From assembly GCA_015664885.1 (NCBI GenBank), contig DQPL01000040.1, positions 1-55,663 of the forward strand: a DNA stretch of 55,663 nucleotides, in the 5' to 3' direction. A program made the position numbers and the translations under genes. Below the pieces are notes generated by a model. The model was not told the DNA's origin. It saw only the letters and a list, made by a program, of their open reading frames with translations, and searched no databases. Below, piece after piece: positions 8,334-15,858 of the stretch; position 1 is the first letter of the stretch; every line of letters begins with the position of its first letter. Source of the stretch: Gemmatimonadota bacterium. GTDB taxonomy: Bacteria > Gemmatimonadota > Gemmatimonadetes > Longimicrobiales > Gaopeijiaceae.

Positions 8334-8957
8334 TCATGCTCGTGCTTTCGCAGCAGCGCCCCAGTAGTTGAAGCTGGCAGGGCGCCAGCCGGGGATGTAC
8401 ATCGTGTCCATTCGTGTGATCTCGAAGCCCCCGCGACGGATCAGACCCGGAATGTCCCGGTTCAAATGGCAACCTCCGGCCAATCGTCGCCACAGGGGAT
8501 CGATGCGGTTCTGCCACCGGCGTACACCGGCGTCCGGCGCGGCGCCATGCTCACAAAAGAGTAGCTGACCTCCTCGTTTCAGGACACGAGCGATCTCCCT
8601 CAGCGCGCGCTCGGCGTCGGGAATCGTACAGAGCGTGAACGTCATGAGTACGGTGTCGAAGCTCTCGCTGTCCAACGGAATCTGCTCGCCGCCCGCCGAC
8701 ACGAACTCGACATCGAAGGCAACGGCCTCCACGGCGGCCGAGGCCATCTTGCTCATCTCCGGAGAGGGCTCCAGGCCCCATACCTTTGTGACCCGGCGCG
8801 CGTCGTAGAACGGCAGATTGAGCCCTGAGCCCATGCCGACTTCCAGGACGCGACCGCTCGCCAACGGCACCAACTTTTCTCGTTGGCGCATGTTGGGCCT
8901 GGCGCTGCACGCCAGGTGAACTACTCGGGGGAGTACATACTTACCATATAGTCCCAT
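8334..8957 (-). CDS. Class I SAM-dependent methyltransferase (Methyltransf_11 type)
   Basis: A 207-residue Rossmann methyltransferase. Motif I is [17 protein letters not shown] near residue 37, the acidic loop motif II is WGLEPSPEM, and [19 protein letters not shown] carries motif IV and the post-motif helix. The C-terminal part ([20 protein letters not shown]) is typical of small methyltransferases that modify lipids, quinones or small molecules, including phosphatidylethanolamine- or thiol-directed enzymes. The substrate cannot be deduced. It is divergent from the ilvA remnant; the gap 8958-9035 should hold its promoter. The 3' end lies 48 bases before the SGNH hydrolase frame, same strand. 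Confidence 0.8.
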   Translation of the reverse strand: MGLYGKYVLPRVVHLACSARPNMRQREKLVPLASGRVLEVGMGSGLNLPFYDARRVTKVWGLEPSPEMSKMASAAVEAVAFDVEFVSAGGEQIPLDSESFDTVLMTFTLCTIPDAERALREIARVLKRGGQLLFCEHGAAPDAGVRRWQNRIDPLWRRLAGGCHLNRDIPGLIRRGGFEITRMDTMYIPGWRPASFNYWGAAAKARA

Positions 8958-9035
8958 CTTCCCTCATCACTCGGCGCTACTCCGACTCGGCTGCCACCGC
9001 CTGCGCGCTACAATGTCGCCCCTATAGCTACCACC

Positions 9036-9792
9036 ATGCAGTCCATCGTTGAACAAATCGAACGCGCCCGGGCCCGGGCCCACGAAATCGCTCGCAGGAC
9101 GCCGCTGGAACAGGAGCGGCGCCTGTCCGAACGCCTGGGCGCTCGTGTTCTCCTGAAACGTGAAGACCTACAGCCCGTGCACTCCTTCAAGCTCAGGGGT
9201 GCGTACAACAAGATCGTCTCGCTGAGCGCGGAGGAAGCGGCGCGCGGCCTGGTCGCGGCGTCGGCGGGCAATCATGCGCAGGGCGTGGCGCTGGCGGCGC
9301 AGAAGCTGGCGTATGCAGGAGACGATTCTCATGCCGACGACTACTCCGGAGATCAAGGTCCAGGCGGTTCGTGCGCTCGGCGAGGAGGTGCTTCTGCACG
9401 GGGACACCTACGACGATGCGTGCGACGAAGCGCTCCGGCTCGTCGATGAGCGGGATGCGGTGTTCGTACATGCGTACGACGATGTCGATGTCATCGCAGG
9501 CCAGGGCACCGTTGCCGTCGAGATCCTGGAGCAACACCCGGAGCCGATCGACGCGATCTTCGTTCCGGTCGGCGGGGGCGGACTACTCGCCGGCGTGTTG
9601 GCGTACATCAAGTCGATGCGGCCCGACACCGCCATCATCGGGGTCGAGCCGAGCGACGCGGCGTGCCTGCACGCTACGCTCGAGGCCGGTGAACCCGTGC
9701 CGCTCGACCACGTCGGCATCTTTGCGGACGGAGCCGCGGTCCGCCAAGTGGGAACCGAGCCCTTCCGGATCGTGAACGGTCGCTGCGATACG
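9036..9792 (+). pseudogene. ilvA: Threonine dehydratase 5' part, frameshifted and 3'-truncated
   Basis: The first 90 or so codons encode the N-terminus of a PLP-dependent threonine dehydratase: [20 protein letters not shown] with the Schiff-base Lys, then [19 protein letters not shown]. At about 9310-9320 the homology jumps to the next frame, continuing [34 protein letters not shown] and VPVGGGGLLAGVLAYI (the Gly-rich phosphate loop). It proceeds to EPFRIVNGRCDT and then stops resembling the family. The remaining C-terminal region, including any ACT domain, is missing and replaced by part of another gene. A one-base insertion would explain the frameshift. As it stands the locus cannot encode an intact enzyme. 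Confidence 0.8.
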
Positions 9793-10127
9793 AGTTCGGC
9801 TTCTTCGGCCTGCAGGCCAAGATCGTTGAACCCGGTGGAGTGCACACGGACTTCGGCAGCAGGTCGCTGGACGCTTCGGGCGACGGATCGACAGACGTTT
9901 ATACGGAGAAAGTGGTGAAGATGATGACGGGCGCTCGCGCGCGTCAGGACAACTACTCCACGCCAGACCAGACGGCCGACGTCATCTTCGGGGCCGCTAC
10001 GGACGGGACCACTCGACTCCGCTACATCGCCGGCGCAGATGCCGAGGCGATGCTCGCTGCGCGTGCTTCCATGCCCTTCGAGGACTACTCCGAGGCCCTC
10101 GTGGCGCAGCTAGGTCTCGCGGACTGA
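9780..10127 (+). pseudogene. 3' part of a short-chain dehydrogenase fused to ilvA remnant
   Basis: From about 9780 the third frame encodes LRYEFGFFGLQAKIVEPGGV, then TDFGSRSLD, ADVIFGAATDGTTRLRYIAG and ADAEAMLAARASMPFEDY. This is the C-terminal third of a classical SDR-family oxidoreductase, after the catalytic Tyr-x-x-x-Lys segment, which is absent. The bases at 9780-9792 make sense both as threonine dehydratase (NGRCDT) and as SDR (SLRYE) in different frames. That indicates a deletion across a short shared sequence that removed the 3' end of one gene and the 5' two-thirds of the other. It is very unlikely to be functional. Confidence 0.75.
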
Positions 10128-10161
10128 CTGCGGTACCGCGCGCCGCGGCGCCCAGGACCGT

Positions 10162-11010
10162 CTACAACTGGGCGGCCAAATCGATGAAGTCTGTCGCCGA
10201 ATAATCGAACTCGGGATCGGGGGTAGTATCGATCGTTCGGCTCGGCCCGTACTCGAGCGGACGGGGCACCCACACAGCCTTGAAGCCGACGCGCTGAGCC
10301 GCCCGCAGGTCTCCCTTGTGCGCGGCGACCATCATGATTCGATGGGGAGGAAGACTCAGCAGATCCGCCGCCTTTTCGTACACTTCCGCGTCCGGCTTGT
10401 AGTGCCCGGATAGCTCGGCAGACAGCACACAGTCCCACGGCAGGCCGGCGTTCTTCGCCATGTTGGTCAACAGCGATACGTTGCCGTTGGAGAGCGTGGA
10501 CAGCACGAATTTCGACTTCAAACGGCCGAGGCCCAACACCGTATCGGGCCAAGGGATGAGGCGATGCCATACCCGGTTCAGATTGTCGATCTCAGCCTCG
10601 GAGAGTCCAGAGATGTCGAACTCGACCAGGAGGTCGTCGAGAATTCTGCGATGCAGGTCATCGATCTTCATCCACGGCAACTCGCCGGTGCGGACCTGGT
10701 TCATGGCGGGGCCATACCCGGAGCGCCACCCATCGGCAAACCTCTCCCAGTCCACTTCGAGTCCCTTCGCCTGAGACAGCATTCGCCCCTCACGAATGAT
10801 CGACGTGCGCCAATCGACAACGGTTCCGAAAACGTCGAAGGTCAATGCCACGACGTCCGACTCCTGCCGAGGCCGGACCGCCCCCGGTGCTTTTTCGTCA
10901 GGCAGCAGACTGCTCCCGCCCCCGAAAGCGGTCGCCGCTAAGGCCACCGCCCCGGCCGATAGGAATTCTCCGCGCTGCAAAGTGCTGAGGTCCGCAGTGT
11001 TCGAGCTCAT
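10162..11010 (-). CDS. Haloacid dehalogenase type II-like HAD hydrolase, probably exported
   Basis: 282 residues. After an N-terminal extension (residues 1-45, LQRGEFLSAGAVALAATAFG, a signal-like segment lacking a clear twin-Arg) comes a HAD core of the L-2-haloacid dehalogenase subfamily: nucleophile Asp in LTFDVFGTVVDWR, the Ser/Asn motif STLSNGN, and the Lys motif HYKPDAEVYEKAADLL. The cap region between the first two motifs has type II length. The Asp-rich fourth motif is changed (MMVAAHKGDL replaces the usual S-x-x-x-D), as in true type II dehalogenases. It precedes the candidate selenoprotein gene's 3' end by 15 bases on the same strand. Substrate and cellular location are inference. 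Confidence 0.8.
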   Translation of the reverse strand: MSSNTADLSTLQRGEFLSAGAVALAATAFGGGSSLLPDEKAPGAVRPRQESDVVALTFDVFGTVVDWRTSIIREGRMLSQAKGLEVDWERFADGWRSGYGPAMNQVRTGELPWMKIDDLHRRILDDLLVEFDISGLSEAEIDNLNRVWHRLIPWPDTVLGLGRLKSKFVLSTLSNGNVSLLTNMAKNAGLPWDCVLSAELSGHYKPDAEVYEKAADLLSLPPHRIMMVAAHKGDLRAAQRVGFKAVWVPRPLEYGPSRTIDTTPDPEFDYSATDFIDLAAQL

Positions 11011-11025
11011 TGATTTTCCCTCACT

Positions 11026-11670
11026 CTATGGGATTGCAGCCAGAATCTCGGACGGTTCGGCTCTCACCGTATAGTCCGGATCGGCGGATGCGAAAACGAT
11101 GGTCCCGTCAGGGTCGACGACGAACGTAGCTGGGATGGGGAGCTGCCACGACTCGTCGCCATTGAAGCGCACGAGATCCAGCTTGAAGAACTCGATGTAC
11201 AGTCGCCGGAGATCGTCCGGAACTTGAAACGTAAGCCCGTAATCACGCGCGACGCCTAGGCCCAAGTCCATGAGCACGTCGAACTCGATCCCGTCTTCCT
11301 CGGCCCAAGGTCGCGCGAAGTCCTGAAGCTGAGGCTGAAGGGTCACGAGCGTTGCGCCCTTCGCGGAGATCTCGGGTAGTGCGGCCTGGAGAGCAACCTG
11401 CTCAAGTCGACAATAGGGTCACCACCTGCCGCGGAAGAAGCTCAGGACCACCGGACCGCGTTTGAGCAACGTCCTGAGTCGAACGGTCGCACCATCGAGG
11501 TTCGGACGCGCAAAAAGCGGCGCGGTGTCGCCGACGGAGCACACTCCATCCAGGATCCCCGATGCCCGCAGCTCGTCCGTCGACCGGTTCATGAGCGCGG
11601 TAACCGCGGGGTCTCTGCCTTCTTCCTTCTCCCCGCGGAAGGCCGCCAGGCGCTCGTTCAATAATTCCAT
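11026..11670 (-). CDS. Peroxiredoxin-like protein, candidate selenoprotein (in-frame TGA at 11419-11421)
   Basis: One frame of 215 codons, interrupted only by TGA at 11419-11421, encodes an AhpC/TSA-type, Prx-like protein of normal family length. Residues 1-83 read MELLNERLAAFRGEKEEG to VVLSFFRGRW; then comes the TGA; then PYCRLEQVALQAALPEIS continues to the C-terminal PIPATFVVDPDGTIVFASAD. Relatives carry R-G-x-W-C-P-Y-C here, so the TGA exactly replaces the first, redox-active Cys, giving a U-x-x-C motif. Prx-like proteins with U-x-x-C are an established selenoprotein class. A matching hairpin follows the TGA. The alternative is a chance nonsense mutation of a TGC or TGT codon; the precise position, the intact downstream frame and the hairpin argue against it. 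It is flanked by the HAD gene (15-base gap) and the PH-domain gene (35-base gap). No selA, selB, selC or selD is in the window. Confidence 0.75.
11391..11403 (-). promoter_or_regulatory. Candidate bacterial SECIS hairpin
   Basis: On the minus strand, 5'-GAGCA GGT TGCTC-3' forms a perfect 5-base-pair stem with a 3-base loop starting GG, beginning 15 bases after the TGA; about 20 bases separate the TGA from the loop. Bacterial SECIS elements are small stem-loops immediately downstream of the UGA with a G at the start of the apical loop at about this distance. The loop context GC-AGGTT-GC resembles the E. coli fdhF element (GC-AGGTCT-GC). The lower stem here is short, with only a possible CT/AG pairing beyond an internal mismatch. 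Confidence 0.6.
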
Positions 11671-11705
11671 TTCAGTCGCTCGCTAGTGGAAGGTCCATCT
11701 CCCCG

Positions 11706-12245
11706 TTAACGCTCCGGCAAACGCTCTTCGATACGCAACAGCGCGTCGCGAATCTCGACCAGGACCTGCGCCTCGCTCGTCGACCCGGACGCGGCGGCCA
11801 CGGGGAGGGCTGGCTGAGACCCTGCTACCACAGCGTCCCTCTGCCGTAGAACGGTGTCCCGGAACTCTCGCGCGCCCTCGATACCCACTAGTTGGACAAG
11901 AGCGCCCGGCCCCGACTGGCCGGCGGTCTCGACCGAAATGGCCTGCAGATCCATGTAGCGCATGATGGGACCCTCGACGAGCCCCAGGTCCGTGATCTTG
12001 TCCAAGGGCACGGTCTTTTCCTGACGAACCAGGATACCGCGAGTCACCTTCAGCGACCGATCGGTCAGGGTGCAGCTCATGCGCTGAAGGTACCGCTCGG
12101 TGAAGTGGTGCCCGAACAGGAGCCACAACGGAAGGAAGGGAATCCCGATGACGGTGACCACGCAGAGAATCGATCCCGTAAGCAGCCAATAGCTGCGCAC
12201 TTTTCGGTTGAACGTGGCTTCTGCCAGGACGGTTTCGGGGGCCAT
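11706..12245 (-). CDS. Membrane protein with bacterial PH (YdbS-like, bPH2) domain
   Basis: 179 residues from the ATG at 12245, chosen because GGAG precedes it by a good spacing; the frame is open to 12281. Two adjacent hydrophobic segments near residues 17-47 (LLTGSILCVVTVIGIPFLPL) precede a bPH2 domain: YLQRMSCTLTDRSLKVTRGI, VRQEKTVPLDKITDLGLVEG and MDLQAISVETAG are the hallmark strands. A low-complexity linker leads to a C-terminal helix VEIRDALLRIEERLPER. bPH2 proteins are membrane-associated and of poorly defined function, often near stress or envelope genes. It lies upstream of the candidate selenoprotein on the same strand and is divergent from the exonuclease gene. Confidence 0.8.
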   Translation of the reverse strand: MAPETVLAEATFNRKVRSYWLLTGSILCVVTVIGIPFLPLWLLFGHHFTERYLQRMSCTLTDRSLKVTRGILVRQEKTVPLDKITDLGLVEGPIMRYMDLQAISVETAGQSGPGALVQLVGIEGAREFRDTVLRQRDAVVAGSQPALPVAAASGSTSEAQVLVEIRDALLRIEERLPER

Positions 12246-12307
12246 CGAATCTCCGGAGCTAGGTGGGGCGAACGACACCACTGTGGGTCTAGGTCTTATA
12301 CTGCAAC

Positions 12308-13135
12308 ATGATCGTTCACTTGATAGATGGCACGTACGAGCTGTTTCGACAGTTCTACGGTATCCGCCGATTCAGCAAGGGCGAGGAAGGGCCATTCGCG
12401 GCGGTCAACGGCGTGCTGCACTCCGTACTGCAGATGTTCGAGACCGGAGCCACCCATATCGGTGTGGCTACCGACCATGTCATCGAGTCGTTTCGCAACG
12501 ACATGTGGGCCGATTACAAGACCGGGGCGGGCATCGACCCGGCGCTGCGCAGGCAATTCGCTGCGCTCGAAGAAGGACTAGAGGCCATGGGCGTTGCGGT
12601 TTGGCCGATGGTCGAGCTCGAGGCGGACGACGGGCTGGCGTCGGCCGCGCACTTGGCATCGCAGGACGAGAGCGTGCAGAGGGTTTCCATCTGGACCCCT
12701 GACAAAGATCTGGCGCAGTGCGTTCGCGGCGATCGGGTCGTGCAAGTGGACCGTAGGGCAAACCAGGTCCGCGACGCGGACGCGGTGAAGGAGAAATTCG
12801 GTGTCGAACCGGTCTTGATCCCCGACTTTCTCGCGCTCGTGGGCGACGCCGCCGACGGCTTTCCAGGCATTCCGCGCATCGGTAAGGTCACCGCCGCGCG
12901 GCTTCTGAATCAGCACGGACCCATCGAAGACTTCCCGGACTCCGAACTCGGTGAGCGTCGAGAGCTGGCGCTGCTCTTCAAGGACCTAGCAACGCTCAGG
13001 ACCGACGCTCGCCTCTTCGATTCGGTCGATGAACTGCGCTGGCTAGGGCCTACTGCCGAGTTCGAGAGCCACGCAGAGCGGCTCGGTGACACCCGTCTCG
13101 TGAAGCGTTCACATGAGGCGTCGGTGGTGGCCTAG
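12308..13135 (+). CDS. 5'-3' exonuclease family protein (Pol I N-terminal domain type)
   Basis: 275 residues with the acidic metal-binding signatures of the FEN/PIN-like 5'-3' exonuclease domain: LIDGTYELFRQFYG at the N-terminus, ELEADDGLASAA, TPDKDLAQCV and LVGDAADGFPGIPRIGKVTA, the last being the helix-hairpin-helix with its Asp cluster. It is the size of the exonuclease domain alone, with no polymerase domain attached, like the stand-alone proteins found in many bacteria. A likely role is RNA-primer or flap removal. The start is the ATG at 12308, preceded by a TATACT sequence that may be its -10 box; the next gene upstream is divergent. Its stop overlaps the convergent GNAT gene by four bases. 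Confidence 0.85.
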   Translation: MIVHLIDGTYELFRQFYGIRRFSKGEEGPFAAVNGVLHSVLQMFETGATHIGVATDHVIESFRNDMWADYKTGAGIDPALRRQFAALEEGLEAMGVAVWPMVELEADDGLASAAHLASQDESVQRVSIWTPDKDLAQCVRGDRVVQVDRRANQVRDADAVKEKFGVEPVLIPDFLALVGDAADGFPGIPRIGKVTAARLLNQHGPIEDFPDSELGERRELALLFKDLATLRTDARLFDSVDELRWLGPTAEFESHAERLGDTRLVKRSHEASVVA

Positions 13136-13584
13136 CTCGGCTGCGGAGGCACGGCTCTCCTCCAGCAGATACTCCGCTCGGCTTCTTCGAAGCCCGCGGC
13201 GATGTGGAACGCCTCACTCCCGTGGTTGTCGATCTGGCTATCGGACGCGAACTCGGTGAGCCCCGAGAAACGAGCCCAGGCCTCCGCTTCCCGCACCAGG
13301 TCCGAAGCGATGCCGATGCGGCGCAGGTCGGAGGCGGTCCAGATGCCTTCCAGGTAGGCGACGGGCGAAGTGTCGCAGCCTTCCGCGTATTTGCGGGTCC
13401 CGATCTCGGCGAAACCGCCCAAGGTGCCGTCGCCGCGCTCGGCGACGAGCACTATGCCCTCGGCGGGTGGGAGCGCGAGCATTTTCTCGACGTCGTTCTC
13501 GGTGGCGTCGGGCCAGAGCGTGGTCACCATGCGCACCAACTCTTCGCGGTCGGAAGCTCTGCTTGGACGGATCGTCGTGGTCAC
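13132..13584 (-). CDS. GNAT acetyltransferase, aminoglycoside 6'-N-acetyltransferase-like
   Basis: 150 residues forming one GNAT domain: IRPSRASDREELVRM at the N-terminus, FAEIGTRKYAEGCDTSPVAYLEGIW, the acetyl-CoA loop region DLRRIGIASDLVREAEAWA and the C-terminal FASDSQIDNHGSEAFHIAAG. The pattern closely follows AAC(6')-I enzymes (Y-L-E-G-I-W, then D-x-x-x-x-N-x-x-S-x-x-x-H). Chromosomal members in environmental bacteria often have other or unknown amine substrates, so resistance should not be assumed. It converges on the exonuclease gene with a 4-base overlap and follows the 13.6-14.3 kb membrane gene after a short gap. Confidence 0.8.
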   Translation of the reverse strand: MTTTIRPSRASDREELVRMVTTLWPDATENDVEKMLALPPAEGIVLVAERGDGTLGGFAEIGTRKYAEGCDTSPVAYLEGIWTASDLRRIGIASDLVREAEAWARFSGLTEFASDSQIDNHGSEAFHIAAGFEEAERSICWRRAVPPQPS

Positions 13585-13606
13585 AATGGCATCGAAGGCG
13601 AGAGCG

Positions 13607-14293
13607 TCAGTCGTTCAGATATGACGCAATCTCTTCGCGGAGCCGTTCCGTTCGACGCCGAAAGAACTTCGACGTGGCCGACCAGATGGTGCGCGCGACC
13701 CCAACGCCGACGGCCATAGCCACGGCAAGCAACGGGAGGGAACTGGGGACCGCAACTCCCACGACAAACGAAATGAAGAGCGTCGTTGCCCAAATCGCCA
13801 AGGCCACACCCGACAGATCGGTGAACACCCGGATCGAAACGCTGTCGTCGTGCGAGTGGACGGTCACGGTCGTGCGACTGGGAAGTCCGACGCTGCTCCA
13901 CTCCGCGGCTCCCATCACGTCTCTGATCCTGCCCTGATGGTTGAGAGCCCCTCGCACCACGTCGAGAAGCTCTACGCGTTGCGCTTGCGTGAGTGTCCGC
14001 GCGAACGTGTCCTGGACCCGGTAGGTGAGCGCACCTCCCAGAAGATTTCGACCCTGCCCGGGCGGATCGTGCAGAAGCGAAGCCGCGGCCTGGTCGATGA
14101 AGCGCTTCTCCAGACCCACTTCCGCGGCGATATCGCGGACGGCCTGTAGGGATAAACCACTGGCCGTCGGCGCACCGTCCGATACACCGGGAGATCGGGC
14201 AGCTCCGTCTACACGGTCTTGTAGCTTGGCCGCCCGCTGCAGGATGAGCGCGAACTCCTCGTCGGAGTACCTCCGGTCGGGACCGTCGATCAG
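13607..14293 (-). CDS. Membrane protein with N-terminal cytoplasmic helical motif, unknown function
   Basis: About 229 residues if read from the first open codon after the hydrolase stop. The N-terminal part (YSDEEFALILQRAAKLQ, then GLSLQAVRDIAAEVGLEKRF) is a helical motif seen at the front of various small membrane proteins and also present in the gene at 34113-34970. A C-terminal pair of hydrophobic segments (GVALAIWATTLFISFVVGVA and the next helix) precedes a basic tail. No ATG, GTG or TTG lies near the beginning of the frame; a CTG at 14293 or ATC at 14290 overlaps the hydrolase stop, and the first conventional start is the GTG at 14119. An upstream G6 run raises the possibility of a sequence error. 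Confidence 0.55.
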   Translation of the reverse strand: MIDGPDRRYSDEEFALILQRAAKLQDRVDGAARSPGVSDGAPTASGLSLQAVRDIAAEVGLEKRFIDQAAASLLHDPPGQGRNLLGGALTYRVQDTFARTLTQAQRVELLDVVRGALNHQGRIRDVMGAAEWSSVGLPSRTTVTVHSHDDSVSIRVFTDLSGVALAIWATTLFISFVVGVAVPSSLPLLAVAMAVGVGVARTIWSATSKFFRRRTERLREEIASYLND

Positions 14294-15243
14294 TCACCCC
14301 CCTTTTGAGAGCCGAACGCCCGCGCGAGCGCCGCCGCGCCCGCCTCCATGGACTCCGCCGCAGCGTCGATCAACCCTCCCATCGTAATGAACCCGTGGAT
14401 CATTCCTCCGTATTCCACGAACTCCGCCTCGACCCCGGCCGCTCGCAGTTTGTCGGCATAGGCACTGCCTTCGTCCTTCAGCGGGTCGTATCCCGCGGTG
14501 AGGATGAAGGCCGGGGGCAAGTCCGCGAAGTCATCGGCAAACAGCGGCGAAGCGATGAGCTGACCCCGATCCCCTCCGTCGCTGAAATAATGCTTCATGA
14601 ACCAGTCCAGAAGCTCGGTCGTGAGCCGGTAGCCCTGCCCCAACGCTTTGTGCGATGGCAGGCTGCCCGTGAGGTCGGTGCCCGGGTAGATAAGGAGTTG
14701 GTACGCCAGCTTCGGAGAGCCCTCCCGCTTCGCCAGGTGACAGACGATCGCGGCCAGATTCCCGCCTGCGCTGTCGCCGCCAACGGCCACACACGCAGGG
14801 TCCCCCCCGAGCTCCCTCGCATGATCAACCACCCAACGGGTCGCCGCCCAAGCGTCATCAACCGGCGCCGGGAACGGGTGCTCAGGGGCGAGCCTGTAGT
14901 CGACCGACACCACCAGGCACGCCGCGCCTAAACAGAGCTGACGACAGGGAATATCATGGGTATCCCGATCGCCGATCACGTAGCCGCCACCATGGAAAAA
15001 AATGAGAATCGGGAGCGGACCCTTAGCGCCCTGCGGGCGATAGAGCCGGGTTGGCAGCTCGCCATCCGGGCCGGGTATCGTGCTTTCCTCAGTCAACACT
15101 CCGGCCGGTGGCTCTCCCGAGGCCGCAGCGACCATTTCGGCATATTGCAGTCGTGCCGCTGGCGGATCGAGGCTCTCGAGCAGCGGGCGTGTGCTTCTCT
15201 CCGCGAGATCGAGTATGAACCGGGCCTGCGGGTCTAGGGTCAC
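14290..15243 (-). CDS. Alpha/beta-hydrolase, HSL-family esterase/lipase
   Basis: 317 residues from the GTG at 15243, which gives the usual length of hormone-sensitive-lipase-family esterases; the frame is open to 15501 but that part overlaps the VOC gene. It shows the oxyanion motif FFHGGGYVIGD, the nucleophile elbow VAVGGDSAGGNLA, the Asp in AGYDPLKDEG and the His in GGMIHGFITMGG, a complete catalytic triad. No signal peptide is evident, so it is probably cytoplasmic. Substrates are likely short acyl esters. It lies between the VOC gene (44-base gap) and the downstream membrane gene, which overlaps its stop. Confidence 0.85.
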   Translation of the reverse strand: MTLDPQARFILDLAERSTRPLLESLDPPAARLQYAEMVAAASGEPPAGVLTEESTIPGPDGELPTRLYRPQGAKGPLPILIFFHGGGYVIGDRDTHDIPCRQLCLGAACLVVSVDYRLAPEHPFPAPVDDAWAATRWVVDHARELGGDPACVAVGGDSAGGNLAAIVCHLAKREGSPKLAYQLLIYPGTDLTGSLPSHKALGQGYRLTTELLDWFMKHYFSDGGDRGQLIASPLFADDFADLPPAFILTAGYDPLKDEGSAYADKLRAAGVEAEFVEYGGMIHGFITMGGLIDAAAESMEAGAAALARAFGSQKGGD

Positions 15244-15287
15244 TCGGACGCTCCGAAAAAGACGACTGCCGACGTGGGGGAAGACCG

Positions 15288-15740
15288 TTAGAAGACTGGC
15301 CAGACACCCGGTGTCGCAAGCTCCACAGAGTACCCGTCGGGATCCCGGAAGTACATGCTTCTGCCGCCTCGTTCCCAGCTCACCTCGCTCTCGATATCGA
15401 TCCCCTCGGCCACGAGGTGCCGACGCCACACATCGAGTTCGTCCGCGTCGATCGCTAAGGCGAAGTGCGCCGGGCCGGCACCGTCGTGGGGAGGAATCCA
15501 CCCACCTTCGAACGACGCTCCGGAAGTAGTGGCTCCACGAAGAAACAGCAGGAGCACTGTGCCCTCCCCAGCGTCCAAGGCGGCCAAGCGAACTCCGCGC
15601 GACATGGTGTTCAGCCCCATCACGCTCTCATAGAAGCGGACCGCGCGATCAAGATCCTCGACGTAGAGGGCGGTCTCCAAGATTCGCCGAACGCGTGGCA
15701 CCGCCTCAGTTCCCAACTCGGCGCCACCGGTGCATCCCAC
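15288..15740 (-). CDS. VOC-family (glyoxalase/bleomycin-resistance fold) protein
   Basis: 150 residues with two beta-alpha-beta-beta-beta units: ILETALYVEDLDRAVRFYES starts the first, HFALAIDADELDVWRRHL the second, and SMYFRDPDGYSVELATPG supplies the typical metal-ligand Glu near the C-terminus. The GTG at 15740 opens the longest frame; an internal GTG at 15701 just before the first strand is a reasonable alternative. The family includes dioxygenases, glyoxalases and thiol transferases, and nothing in the sequence singles out one. It is upstream of the HSL-type hydrolase. Positions 15741-15858 hold no gene. Confidence 0.8.
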   Translation of the reverse strand: MGCTGGAELGTEAVPRVRRILETALYVEDLDRAVRFYESVMGLNTMSRGVRLAALDAGEGTVLLLFLRGATTSGASFEGGWIPPHDGAGPAHFALAIDADELDVWRRHLVAEGIDIESEVSWERGGRSMYFRDPDGYSVELATPGVWPVF

Positions 15741-15858
15741 TCACGACGCCATGGACCGTGGCGTACACGACACTCTCAGTGGTGAGATGCGATAGTCGAT
15801 GGGCATGAAGCATCCTATGATCACAGGCGTGCCATCAGCAATCTATGCTGGCTGCCGC

